Below are positions 1 to 7,547 of a DNA stretch of 64,000 nucleotides, in pieces. Each line of letters starts with the position of its first letter. Position 1 is the first letter of the stretch. The stretch covers positions 62,001 through 126,000 of the forward strand of contig JAICJH010000002.1 of the NCBI GenBank assembly GCA_025928545.1, read 5' to 3'. The DNA comes from Bryobacteraceae bacterium (GTDB lineage Bacteria > Acidobacteriota > Terriglobia > Bryobacterales > Bryobacteraceae). A program made the translations under genes and the position numbers. The notes below the pieces were generated by a model that saw only the letters and a list, made by a program, of their open reading frames with translations, was not told where the DNA came from and searched no databases.

Positions 1-2
1 TT

Positions 3-515
3 GCGCCCGCCACTCACGTCCTGCAAAGCGCCGATAAGGCGCTGACTTCTGGCTACCCGGAAGAGATTGTGCTCGCGTGTCTGCTGCACGACGTAGCGCA
101 GACTCTGATGAAGGCGGATCACGGGTGGTGGGGTGCGCAGTTATTCGAGCCCTACGTGTCCGAACAGGTGGCGTTCGCAATTCGGTATCATCAGGCGCTG
201 CGGTTCTATCCCGATCCGTCCGTGGGATACGAGTACCCGCGGCTCTACAACGTGATCTTCGGAACCGATTACGTTCCGCCGCCCCATATAGAGGCGGCGT
301 ATAAGTACTGCCGCGATCACAAGTGGTACATGGCGGCGCGCCTGGTTACCGTTAACGATTTGTACTCGTTCGATCCCAATCACAAAGTTGACCTCGAAAA
401 GTTTACGGACATCATCGGGCGCCATTTCAGGCAGCCAAAGGAAGGCCTCGGCCAGGATAACAGCGCTTCCGCTCATATGTGGCGCACAATCGCGAATCCC
501 GACGCGCCGCTCTAA
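3..515 (+). CDS. HD-domain phosphohydrolase-like protein (5' end missing)
   Basis: The frame is open from base 3, so the true start lies outside the window; 170 residues are visible. An HD pair sits in LLHDVAQ (nt 81-101) and a further conserved-type His follows in RYHQALR, the pattern of HD-superfamily metal-dependent phosphohydrolases or PhnZ-like oxygenases. The first metal His is probably in the missing N-terminus. The substrate cannot be told. The gene ends two bases from the convergent GerW-like gene, with no terminator hairpin between them. Confidence 0.7.
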   Translation, partial: APATHVLQSADKALTSGYPEEIVLACLLHDVAQTLMKADHGWWGAQLFEPYVSEQVAFAIRYHQALRFYPDPSVGYEYPRLYNVIFGTDYVPPPHIEAAYKYCRDHKWYMAARLVTVNDLYSFDPNHKVDLEKFTDIIGRHFRQPKEGLGQDNSASAHMWRTIANPDAPL

Positions 516-517
516 CC

Positions 518-862
518 TCAGGTCTTGTTCGCTCGCCGCTTTCTCAGCAAGGCACCAATCACCACGCCGGCCATCGCCGCTACAAACAGCTTTCGCCTGT
601 CGTTCGGTGCAACAAAGCGGCTTCCCGTGTCGGTGATTTCGTAAACGCCAACGGGGAGCGCCACCACGCCTCCTCCTCCGCCAGAGCCTTCGCCGGCTCT
701 CTCGCTTTGGTTACCCTTCCCAGAACCGCCGCCAAACCCATAGGCGACTCTGGCCACCGGGATAATCGTTTTTCCATTAGCGGCGACGGGTTCCCCAAAT
801 ATCGATTTCACGGTCGCACTCGTCTGAAGCGGCTCGGCGATGGCTTCGAATATTTCGTTCAT
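518..862 (-). CDS. GerW/YtfJ family protein
   Basis: 114 residues from an ATG preceded by CAGGAG seven bases upstream; a longer frame starting ten codons earlier lacks such a site. The sequence shows GEPVAANGKTIIPVARVAYGF, then a glycine-rich stretch, then VVALPVGVYEITDTGSRFV, which is the layout of the GerW (YtfJ) family. In Bacillus GerW is tied to spore germination, but homologues are common in non-sporulating bacteria with unknown function. A hydrophobic C-terminal segment (KLFVAAMAGVVIGALL) followed by a basic tail suggests membrane anchoring. Divergent from the exported protein at 909. Confidence 0.8.
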   Translation of the reverse strand: MNEIFEAIAEPLQTSATVKSIFGEPVAANGKTIIPVARVAYGFGGGSGKGNQSERAGEGSGGGGGVVALPVGVYEITDTGSRFVAPNDRRKLFVAAMAGVVIGALLRKRRANKT

Positions 863-908
863 ATAAACTCCTGTGGCAAATGCCCTCAGCACTTGCTATA
901 ACTACGGT

Positions 909-1865
909 GTGAAGGCAATTACATTTGCCACTGTACTGATTGTTGCCGCCGTATTCCTGGTTTGGCCGGCCACGCTCACACCGGCGGGACCTGCCAGCCT
1001 GCTTGAGACCAACATTCTGTTTGCCATTTACGGCCGGGGCTTCGGAATTGCGCCCATCCTGGGTCATCTCGGAACCTACAAAGATATCGAAAGCATGGCT
1101 GTGGACACCCAGCCGTCGGTCAGGAAGATCGCTGCCATACCGGGCAGTAAGAACGTAATCACGGGAATCGACCTGGTCTACGCACTCGCAATTCCGTGCG
1201 GTGGCTCCGCCAACTGTTTGTTGCATGCGGACACGGGCCTTGTCGACAAGTACATCCAACCGGCTGCCGCTCGCGGCTGGACCGTCATCCTGGATACGCA
1301 AATCGGACGGTCCGATCCGCTTACAGAGGTTAAGCGAATGATCGATCGGGGCTACCTGAAATTCGAGAACGTACACGTCGCCCTGGACCCCGAGTATCAC
1401 AGTGTCCCCGGACACGAGACGCCCGGCATTCCGGTCGGTACAGTCACTGCGGGGCAGGTCAACGACGTCCAGGATCTTCTGAATCGGTACGTGGATTCCG
1501 AGCACCTCAAAACGAAGAAGATTCTGATTGTGCATCAATTCGGCGATGCCGCTGTGCATGACCGCGTGCCATACATGATTGCCGACAAGACGAAATTGAA
1601 GGAGTTTCCGAAGGTCGACCTGGTAATCGATGCGGACGGGCTTGGTGAGCCGGCCGAAAAAATCAGAAGGTACAATCTGATGACGAACCGGGAGACGTAT
1701 CCGGCGGTTCATTTCACGGGCCTCAAAGTATTCTTTCCAAATCAATGGGAAAAAGCGGGGCATTTCGATAAGCCGCCCCTGACCATTGAACAAATCTTTG
1801 GACTGACCCCGGTGCCAAACGCGCCTAAAATGCTCGTGAAGCCGAACGTGCTGATTGTTGCCTGA
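909..1865 (+). CDS. exported protein of unknown function
   Basis: About 318 residues from GTG at 909; another in-frame GTG lies at 873 and neither has a clear Shine-Dalgarno site. The N-terminus (MKAITFATVLIVAAVFLVWP) is a signal peptide or membrane anchor. The rest is soluble with regular hydrophobic strands such as GWTVILDTQIG, FENVHVALDPEY and KKILIVHQF, which look like beta strands of a TIM-barrel-like fold. D and E residues end several strands (LDTQ, LDPEYH), as in glycosidase-like barrels. I do not recognise the family. It converges on the membrane-protein gene at 1871. Confidence 0.6.
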   Translation: MKAITFATVLIVAAVFLVWPATLTPAGPASLLETNILFAIYGRGFGIAPILGHLGTYKDIESMAVDTQPSVRKIAAIPGSKNVITGIDLVYALAIPCGGSANCLLHADTGLVDKYIQPAAARGWTVILDTQIGRSDPLTEVKRMIDRGYLKFENVHVALDPEYHSVPGHETPGIPVGTVTAGQVNDVQDLLNRYVDSEHLKTKKILIVHQFGDAAVHDRVPYMIADKTKLKEFPKVDLVIDADGLGEPAEKIRRYNLMTNRETYPAVHFTGLKVFFPNQWEKAGHFDKPPLTIEQIFGLTPVPNAPKMLVKPNVLIVA

Positions 1866-1870
1866 TTCCT

Positions 1871-2518
1871 TCAGGCCAGACTCGTCTGCCGGTGCCCATC
1901 GCAGATCGCGAGCAGATGAAAAACCAGGACCAGAGGTCCGATAAACGTCGGCACCAGACTCATGGGAAACGCGGCCAGCGCCTGGCTGGTAACGCCGCCG
2001 TGGGTCGCACCAAAAGCGGCTGATGACGTCATAAACGCGAGAACGTTCGATACCGCGAGCGTCGCCACCCCGACATAATTCCAGACAAAAAAACCGGCTG
2101 AAACTCTGCCGTGAGCCGGCGCATAATTGTTCGCGACATAAAATGATGTGCCGGCGATTGCCGCGTCCATCAAACCCGTTGGTACGGCGAAGAGTGCCGG
2201 GAGAACGTGCTGGTATGCCTTGACGAATGCCAGCAGCCCGAAAAATCGATACACCTGTCCATATGTCAGACGTCTCAGGGTTCGGGTTCGCTCCGTTCGC
2301 CGAAAGCGGGCCTCGAGCTTATACAAAATTGCAAATCCGGCGAGGGTGACCAGTGCTCCGATACCGAACAATGCGGGCACGGAAAAGCGTTCGAACCATC
2401 CGGAAGCTGAAAGGCCCAAAGCACATAAAAACCATGACAGGATGAAAAGCCTCCCCCGAATGACAGCCCGGTGCCCGGCGGGCCATAGTTCGATTCCGTT
2501 CAGGATCGCGTCCGTCAC
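1871..2518 (-). CDS. multi-pass membrane protein, unknown
   Basis: 215 residues from a GTG that overlaps the upstream hydrolase stop in a GTGA junction, so the two are probably translationally coupled. About six hydrophobic segments are visible (for example LFILSWFLCALGLSASG, VPALFGIGALVTLAGFAILY, AFPMSLVPTFIGPLVLVFHLLAI). There is a basic loop EARFRRTERTRTLRRLTYG. No catalytic motif is recognised. It is the last gene of the minus-strand run that begins with the nitrate operon, though it may be driven by a nearer promoter. Confidence 0.6.
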   Translation of the reverse strand: MTDAILNGIELWPAGHRAVIRGRLFILSWFLCALGLSASGWFERFSVPALFGIGALVTLAGFAILYKLEARFRRTERTRTLRRLTYGQVYRFFGLLAFVKAYQHVLPALFAVPTGLMDAAIAGTSFYVANNYAPAHGRVSAGFFVWNYVGVATLAVSNVLAFMTSSAAFGATHGGVTSQALAAFPMSLVPTFIGPLVLVFHLLAICDGHRQTSLA

Positions 2519-3351
2519 GGGCGCCTCAAGGCATCTTCCGCGACTGAGAGATGCTCCAGCAGCAATTCGGCACAACGCTGCGGATCCAGAACCGGAAAGG
2601 CATGCGCGGCCCGCGGAATCTCGATGTATCGTGCGTGGGGAATCCCCGCGGCGACTGCACGACCCAGCTCCGGCCGGGCAATCCGGTCATGCTCTCCATT
2701 AATCACCAGGCTGGGAATTCCGGCAAGCTCACCTAATTTCGGCGATACGTCGGCCTTTCGCATGGCTCTCAGTTGCTGACCTGTGATGCGCGGCATATCC
2801 GCGATGTCATGTCCCACAATGGCTGAAAGGCGGCCCGCCAGCGCCGGAGACTCCAGATCCGGGTGCCCTCGGGGCACTACGAGTTCCATGAACGCGAATC
2901 TTCGAACCTGTCTCGAACCGAATCGCAGCCGCAGCAATATCCGCATCATGTTGAGCGAAAGCCATGAAATGTCTGCCCCGCGCGCGAAGGAACAGAGCAA
3001 AGACAGGCTGCGTACGCGCCGTTTGTGCGACGCGGCGAACTGCATCGCGATCAGCCCTCCGAACGAGTGCCCGACGAGATGAGCGGAATCCCAATGCTGA
3101 TGATCGATCAGCGCGGTCACGTCGTTCGACATTTGCTCCGCGCTCAGCTTCCTCCCCGAAGGCTGACTGGCGCCGATTCCGCGGTTATCGAAGCTCAGAC
3201 ACGTATAGTGTTTTGACAGAAGCTCAATCTGGGGATTTACGACCGTGCCGTATGCGCCGACCCCCTGGATCATGACCAGAGGCGGCCCGGAACCGTCGAT
3301 CCGGTAGGCAAGCCTGCATCCCTGAAACTCCAATGATTCCAGTTGCGACAT
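2515..3351 (-). CDS. alpha/beta hydrolase
   Basis: 278 residues, usual size for the family. The oxyanion-side motif MIQGVGAYG, the nucleophile elbow GHSFGG (catalytic Ser), the acid in VINGEHDRI and the His in PRAAHAFPV form a complete triad, so the enzyme should be active as an esterase or related hydrolase. There is no signal peptide, so it is cytoplasmic. It lies 40 bases after hemD and overlaps the next gene by four bases. Substrate unknown; nothing in the sequence ties it directly to nitrate metabolism. Confidence 0.88.
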   Translation of the reverse strand: MSQLESLEFQGCRLAYRIDGSGPPLVMIQGVGAYGTVVNPQIELLSKHYTCLSFDNRGIGASQPSGRKLSAEQMSNDVTALIDHQHWDSAHLVGHSFGGLIAMQFAASHKRRVRSLSLLCSFARGADISWLSLNMMRILLRLRFGSRQVRRFAFMELVVPRGHPDLESPALAGRLSAIVGHDIADMPRITGQQLRAMRKADVSPKLGELAGIPSLVINGEHDRIARPELGRAVAAGIPHARYIEIPRAAHAFPVLDPQRCAELLLEHLSVAEDALRRP

Positions 3352-3391
3352 ACGGTCCGTAGCCTTGACGGAGCAGTTAAGTCGCCAAATG

Positions 3392-4225
3392 TCAATCGAC
3401 TGTAAGTCGTTTGCGAGCCAGCACTCCCGCCGATAGTTCGGCGGTGGCCTTGACCAGACTCGCCATTTTGGGATGCATTGGCACGATATCGACAGGCAGA
3501 TTCGCCGCTCGAAGGGCTTCGGTCATAATCGGTCCGACCGAGGCCACCGCTACATGCTCCAACAGGGCTGCGCGAACGTCGTCACCGATTCCCAGCTCTT
3601 CCGCGATCTGAAAAAGATGATCCAGCTGAATGGATGACGTGAACAGGACCACGTCGATTGCGCGCGCCGCCAGACGCCGGGCCGCCTCTTTCAGCGGTTC
3701 AGTGTCGGGAGGCAAAACCCAGCGGTAGATCGCGAAAGGGACGACCCGCGCTCCCAGCGCCTCGAGCGCTGCCGTCAATTCAGGATTCGGGCGGCCATAC
3801 TCCTGCACCATGATTCGGCGTTCGGGGCGTGTCGCAATCGCGGCCACCACCTCTTTCCAGGTGTTCGGCTCAGGGACGACAATCTGCGCACGCACTCCCA
3901 ATTCGCGCAGAATCGGCACCGGTTTGGGGCCGCGGGAGACGATCGTGGTCCCCCGCAGTCCCGCTGCCAGGCGGTCCACAGCCGAGGCCGCAGCCGCAAG
4001 ATCGCGCAGAAATGCCAGCCCGGCCCCGGTCATGCACACGACCAGATCGAACTCGCCTGCCTCCAGGCGGCCGATGAATTCCAGCGCCTCGCCGTGATCG
4101 TCCAGCGCGCGCTCCTCCACCGAGGGCGCGACAAACGGCTCGCCCCCTTCGCGACGGATCAGCGCATCCATTTCTTTCGCACGCCGGCTTTCGAGACTCA
4201 GGACCTTCAGACCGCCAAATGGCAT
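3392..4225 (-). CDS. hemD: uroporphyrinogen-III synthase (HemD family)
   Basis: 277 residues matching the two-lobed HemD fold: N-terminal SLESRRAKEM, inter-lobe segments VQEYGRPNPELTAALEALGA and VVPFAIYRW, and the late VVLFTSSIQLDHLF and VAVASVGPIMTEALR stretches. HemD closes the tetrapyrrole ring to give uroporphyrinogen III, the branch point to siroheme, haem and cobalamin. It lies 51 bases after the porin at the end of the nitrate/nitrite cluster, where it probably supplies siroheme precursor for NirB. No CobA/CysG methyltransferase is in the window. No convincing Shine-Dalgarno site precedes the ATG. Confidence 0.88.
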   Translation of the reverse strand: MPFGGLKVLSLESRRAKEMDALIRREGGEPFVAPSVEERALDDHGEALEFIGRLEAGEFDLVVCMTGAGLAFLRDLAAAASAVDRLAAGLRGTTIVSRGPKPVPILRELGVRAQIVVPEPNTWKEVVAAIATRPERRIMVQEYGRPNPELTAALEALGARVVPFAIYRWVLPPDTEPLKEAARRLAARAIDVVLFTSSIQLDHLFQIAEELGIGDDVRAALLEHVAVASVGPIMTEALRAANLPVDIVPMHPKMASLVKATAELSAGVLARKRLTVD

Positions 4226-4276
4226 GATTGGCTATTGCGAACTACTCCTGCTTCCAGTATGTCGGTCGGGCCTTCT

Positions 4277-5725
4277 TCACATGCGAAACAGGGCTTCGAT
4301 ATAGCCGAACCGCCCGTCCTTTCCCGCCGGATAGATCTTCTCCATAACAGCCAAACCCTGTGTATATCCCAGGTATCCGGTAAATGTCATGCGCCGGCTC
4401 GCCCGGTACTCAATGCTTGTGTCGTAGAGATTGCCCAGTGACCCCTGCCCGGAAGTTGCGCGGCCCGTATAGCCGAAAGTCCAGGGTTGAAAGGCGCCGC
4501 CGCCCGCGTACCAAAGGTCGCCGGGGTTGGAAAGTCGCAGCGAATGAAATTCACTGGACGCGGTCAATTTCGCGTGAGGCCGCAGGATCATGGCCCCGAA
4601 TGCATCTTCCGTGTTCATCATGTTGAAGAACGGGAAGCGTGCATAAGGGCGCGGCGTGGGGAGTATCTGAAAAAACGTGCCGTGCTTATCGTCGCCGGCG
4701 TTGCCGTCACCGGAGCCTATCGTATACCCGCCGCGGATCCATGGCTTCAGATGCGGCAGAATCGCGGGCTGAAATCCGCCTTCGAAATCCAGCGCATAAG
4801 CACGCTGTGTCTGGGTCCCCCATCGCCCCATCTGAACGGCGCCCCAGCCGAGAACGTCGATTGTGCCGCTTTTCGTCGTAATCGCGTGCACACTATGCGC
4901 GCCGAAGGTTTGGATGTGGATGTTCTCCGTGTCGCCCCGGCGAACCGCCAGAGCGCGGCTGTCAGTTTTCAGGATGTGACGGAAATCGTCGTAATCGATT
5001 GCGAACAGGCGGGTATCTGCGGAGTGCCCTCCGTGACCCCAGTCTTTCGTGAAAGCGGCGTAGGCGAAACCAATCCGGTTCCAGCCCCAGCCATCGGTCT
5101 GGAAAACACCGCGGGTAGGCGTTGCGGCCACAATTGTGAAATCCGCCGTGGGTTTATTCCACGAATAGCGAAGCCCGTCAAAGCTGCGGCCTACATCCGA
5201 GAAGCCGAACGTGCCGATCAGGCGCTGGCTGATCCGGTCCCGCTTGAGCGTTGCCAGGATGGCGCTTTTCGGCGTAAGTTCGGACGCATCGTTGAACTCG
5301 AATCGCCCGGCCTGCAGCGTCTGCTGTTTGCCGAAGTGATGCCGCAGATAAAGTTGTTTGGCGAACGCCATGGAAGAGTACTGGCTGTTCGTGTTAGCGG
5401 CGTAGTAGTTCGATCCAAAGCCCAGCGCGCCTTGAGGCGCGGGTGCTGTCGCGTTCTTCGGCAAGCCGAGAATGAACGGCACTGCGACTTCCGCATCGAA
5501 ATCGGTTGTGTCTGTTTTGATCGTGAAATTCAGACGCAGCAAATTTCCCGAGTAGGCGTACTGGTTATCGTAGGCACCGGTGGGCTGAAACCAGTCCCAG
5601 ACGTAGAGACGCGAACGGAGGCTCGCAGTGAGATCCACGCCGCCCAGTTTGACGACGCCCGGCGCCGTCTGCGCGACTGCGTTCACAGCTGAAATCAGAG
5701 AGATGGCGAAGAGGAGTTTTTTCAT
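4277..5725 (-). CDS. alginate-export-family outer-membrane porin in nitrate operon
   Basis: 482 residues. The ATG at 5725 is one base after the MFS stop and has GGGAGA six bases upstream; an upstream in-frame extension is inside the MFS gene. A signal peptide (MKKLLFAISLISAVNAVAQ) is followed by a long beta-barrel sequence with alternating aromatic strands, and the protein ends in Phe-Arg-Met (YIEALFRM), close to the usual outer-membrane C-terminal signature. The layout (LTASLRSRLYVWDWF, then RLNFTIKTDTTDFDAEV, and QAGRFEFNDA) matches the alginate_exp barrel family. Because it sits directly behind the nitrate carrier, I infer it is the outer-membrane entry channel for nitrate/nitrite, not alginate. 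Confidence 0.82.
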   Translation of the reverse strand: MKKLLFAISLISAVNAVAQTAPGVVKLGGVDLTASLRSRLYVWDWFQPTGAYDNQYAYSGNLLRLNFTIKTDTTDFDAEVAVPFILGLPKNATAPAPQGALGFGSNYYAANTNSQYSSMAFAKQLYLRHHFGKQQTLQAGRFEFNDASELTPKSAILATLKRDRISQRLIGTFGFSDVGRSFDGLRYSWNKPTADFTIVAATPTRGVFQTDGWGWNRIGFAYAAFTKDWGHGGHSADTRLFAIDYDDFRHILKTDSRALAVRRGDTENIHIQTFGAHSVHAITTKSGTIDVLGWGAVQMGRWGTQTQRAYALDFEGGFQPAILPHLKPWIRGGYTIGSGDGNAGDDKHGTFFQILPTPRPYARFPFFNMMNTEDAFGAMILRPHAKLTASSEFHSLRLSNPGDLWYAGGGAFQPWTFGYTGRATSGQGSLGNLYDTSIEYRASRRMTFTGYLGYTQGLAVMEKIYPAGKDGRFGYIEALFRM

Positions 5726-5726
5726 G

Positions 5727-7067
5727 TTAGTCTCCCATCGCTCCCGCGGTAACCAGCTCGCCCGAAAGTCGTGCCGCAATCTCCCGTTCAGCTGAGTGCT
5801 CTTCGGCATCCGAAAAGCGAACCGTCACCGCGAAAACCGAGATGACCGTTACGGATGCGCCAAGAACCAGCAGAGCCTGAGCCCATGGCATGCTGCCCTT
5901 GAAAAGAAAGCCAGCCAGAACAGAGCCAACGTTGCCGCCCGCTCCTACGATACCCGCCACCGCGCCCAGCGCCTTCCGGTTCACAAACGGCACCACCGCG
6001 TAGGTTGCGCCGTTCGACATCTTGATGAAAAGTCCCGTCAGCATCATCGCGGCAATCGCGAAGGGCAGGAAGCGCATGCGCGAGAACAGCATCAACGCAA
6101 GACCCTCGCAGAAAATCGTGCTGCCGAGCAGCAGCACGCGTCCGCGTAATCCCCACGTCTTGTGGCAGCGGTCGCTGACAATGCCGCCGAGAGCGCGGGC
6201 GAAGATGTTCATCATCCCGAAAGATCCCGCAACCAGACCCGCCGCAGTCAGCGCCAGATGAAAGTTGTCGGTGAAATACAACGCCGCGATGTTATCAATC
6301 GTGAGCTCCATGCCGAAACAGCCGGCGTAAATTACGAACAGAGCCCAAACGCGGGGATCGCGGCTGGCTGCGGCGAAAGCGCCCTTCGCAGCCGACGCGC
6401 CCGTGATTTCGTTCCGGGCACGCAACTCTTTGAAGTCCCCGTCGGCAGTGTCCTGCGTAAGCCGGTAGTACGCGATACCTGTAAGCAGCATTACAACGCC
6501 AGGAACAAACATGGCCATCCGCCAGCCCCACCACTTATCCGCGCCAAGGCTCAGGAAGAGAGTAAAGATGAGCGGCATTGCGATTTGCGTAACACCTCCG
6601 CCAAGATTCCCCCAGCCAGCCGATGCCGCGTTTGCCGTTCCGACTACATTCGGCGCGAACATGACCGACGTGTGGTACTGCGTGATGACAAAGGAAGCTC
6701 CGATTGCGCCGATCGCCAACCGGAACAGCAGAAACGTCTGGTAATTATGCGCGAGTCCCACTCCCATCACCGGCAGCGATCCCAAAATCAGCAGCCAGGT
6801 ATAGGCGCGCCGCGGCCCAATGCGGTCGCAAAGGAAGCCGATCACGGCCCGGACAAGGACGGTGATCGCTACCGACGCAATCGTCAGATTTCCGATCTGC
6901 GCTTTGGTAAGGTGAAACTCCTGGCGGATGACGGGCATCAACGGCGCGAGGCCAAACCATCCGAAGAAACAGATGAAAAACGCGAACCACGACATGTGGA
7001 ACGCTCGCATAGGCGCGCTCGAAAAATCGGTTAGCCGGATGCGCGTGGCTTTATTCTTTAGTGTCAT
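5727..7067 (-). CDS. MFS nitrate/nitrite transporter (NarK/NasA type)
   Basis: 446 residues from an ATG with GGGGAG eight bases upstream. About twelve membrane segments. The nitrate-signature stretch AASAGWGNLGGGVTQ and a second glycine-rich segment (AVAGIVGAGGNVGSVLAGF) are the hallmark of nitrate/nitrite porters. Arg residues in FRLAIGAIGA and in the equivalent helix of the second half (GATYAVVPFVNRKALG) fit substrate binding. The MFS loop motif appears as GFLCDRIGPRRAY. It sits between nirD and the porin, giving an inner-membrane uptake step for the assimilatory reductases. 135 bases separate it from nirD, so it may have its own processing or promoter signal. Confidence 0.93.
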   Translation of the reverse strand: MTLKNKATRIRLTDFSSAPMRAFHMSWFAFFICFFGWFGLAPLMPVIRQEFHLTKAQIGNLTIASVAITVLVRAVIGFLCDRIGPRRAYTWLLILGSLPVMGVGLAHNYQTFLLFRLAIGAIGASFVITQYHTSVMFAPNVVGTANAASAGWGNLGGGVTQIAMPLIFTLFLSLGADKWWGWRMAMFVPGVVMLLTGIAYYRLTQDTADGDFKELRARNEITGASAAKGAFAAASRDPRVWALFVIYAGCFGMELTIDNIAALYFTDNFHLALTAAGLVAGSFGMMNIFARALGGIVSDRCHKTWGLRGRVLLLGSTIFCEGLALMLFSRMRFLPFAIAAMMLTGLFIKMSNGATYAVVPFVNRKALGAVAGIVGAGGNVGSVLAGFLFKGSMPWAQALLVLGASVTVISVFAVTVRFSDAEEHSAEREIAARLSGELVTAGAMGD

Positions 7068-7202
7068 ACAATGCTCCCCTTTTTTGATTTGAAGTTCGCT
7101 CCGACAGGGAGACGTCATATACCCGCGGGGGATGCCCGTTTGCATCCGCACCGCGATTCCGACAGGTCCTCGAACCAGGAGGAGGTGTAGTTGGTGAAAC
7201 TC

Positions 7203-7547
7203 TTAAGCGGCCTGCGCCCGTTGGCCGGCCGTTAAATCGACGAGAACGATGCCATCCTCCACGCGCGTGGGGAAGGTGGCCAGACAAGAGGGCTCCGATG
7301 CCCGGACAGGCATTCCGGTTTCCAGATCGAAGTGCCTGCCGTGCAGCGGACACACTACCGCGGTTCCGGTCACGATCCCGTCGCACAAGGGCCCGCCCTT
7401 ATGCGGGCAGGCATTCTCAATCGTCAGAAAACGGCCGTTGAGGTTGAAGATCGCAATCTCAAGATCGCCGATCCGGACTGGCCTCCCCTCGCGTGGAGGA
7501 ATGTTTTCCGCGTCCGTGATTTTCGTCCAAACTCGTTCACGTGTCAT
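7203..7547 (-). CDS. nirD: nitrite reductase small subunit, Rieske type (NirD)
   Basis: 114 residues starting at an ATG that overlaps the nirB stop (ATGA). It has the Rieske [2Fe-2S] ligand pairs, although arranged as CPHKGGPL and CPLHGRHFD, so both Cys-X-His boxes are present. The N-terminal VWTKITDAENIPPREGRPVRIGD and C-terminal MPVRASEPSCLATFPTRVEDG are typical of the NirD family. It pairs with NirB to reduce nitrite to ammonium with NAD(P)H. Some NirD proteins have lost the cluster ligands; this one keeps them. Confidence 0.93.
   Translation of the reverse strand: MTRERVWTKITDAENIPPREGRPVRIGDLEIAIFNLNGRFLTIENACPHKGGPLCDGIVTGTAVVCPLHGRHFDLETGMPVRASEPSCLATFPTRVEDGIVLVDLTAGQRAQAA

Noticed and set aside
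1861..1875. CCTGA-N5-TCAGG hairpin between convergent genes as a terminator.
   Set aside because: Only 5 bp, overlaps a stop codon and has no T run.
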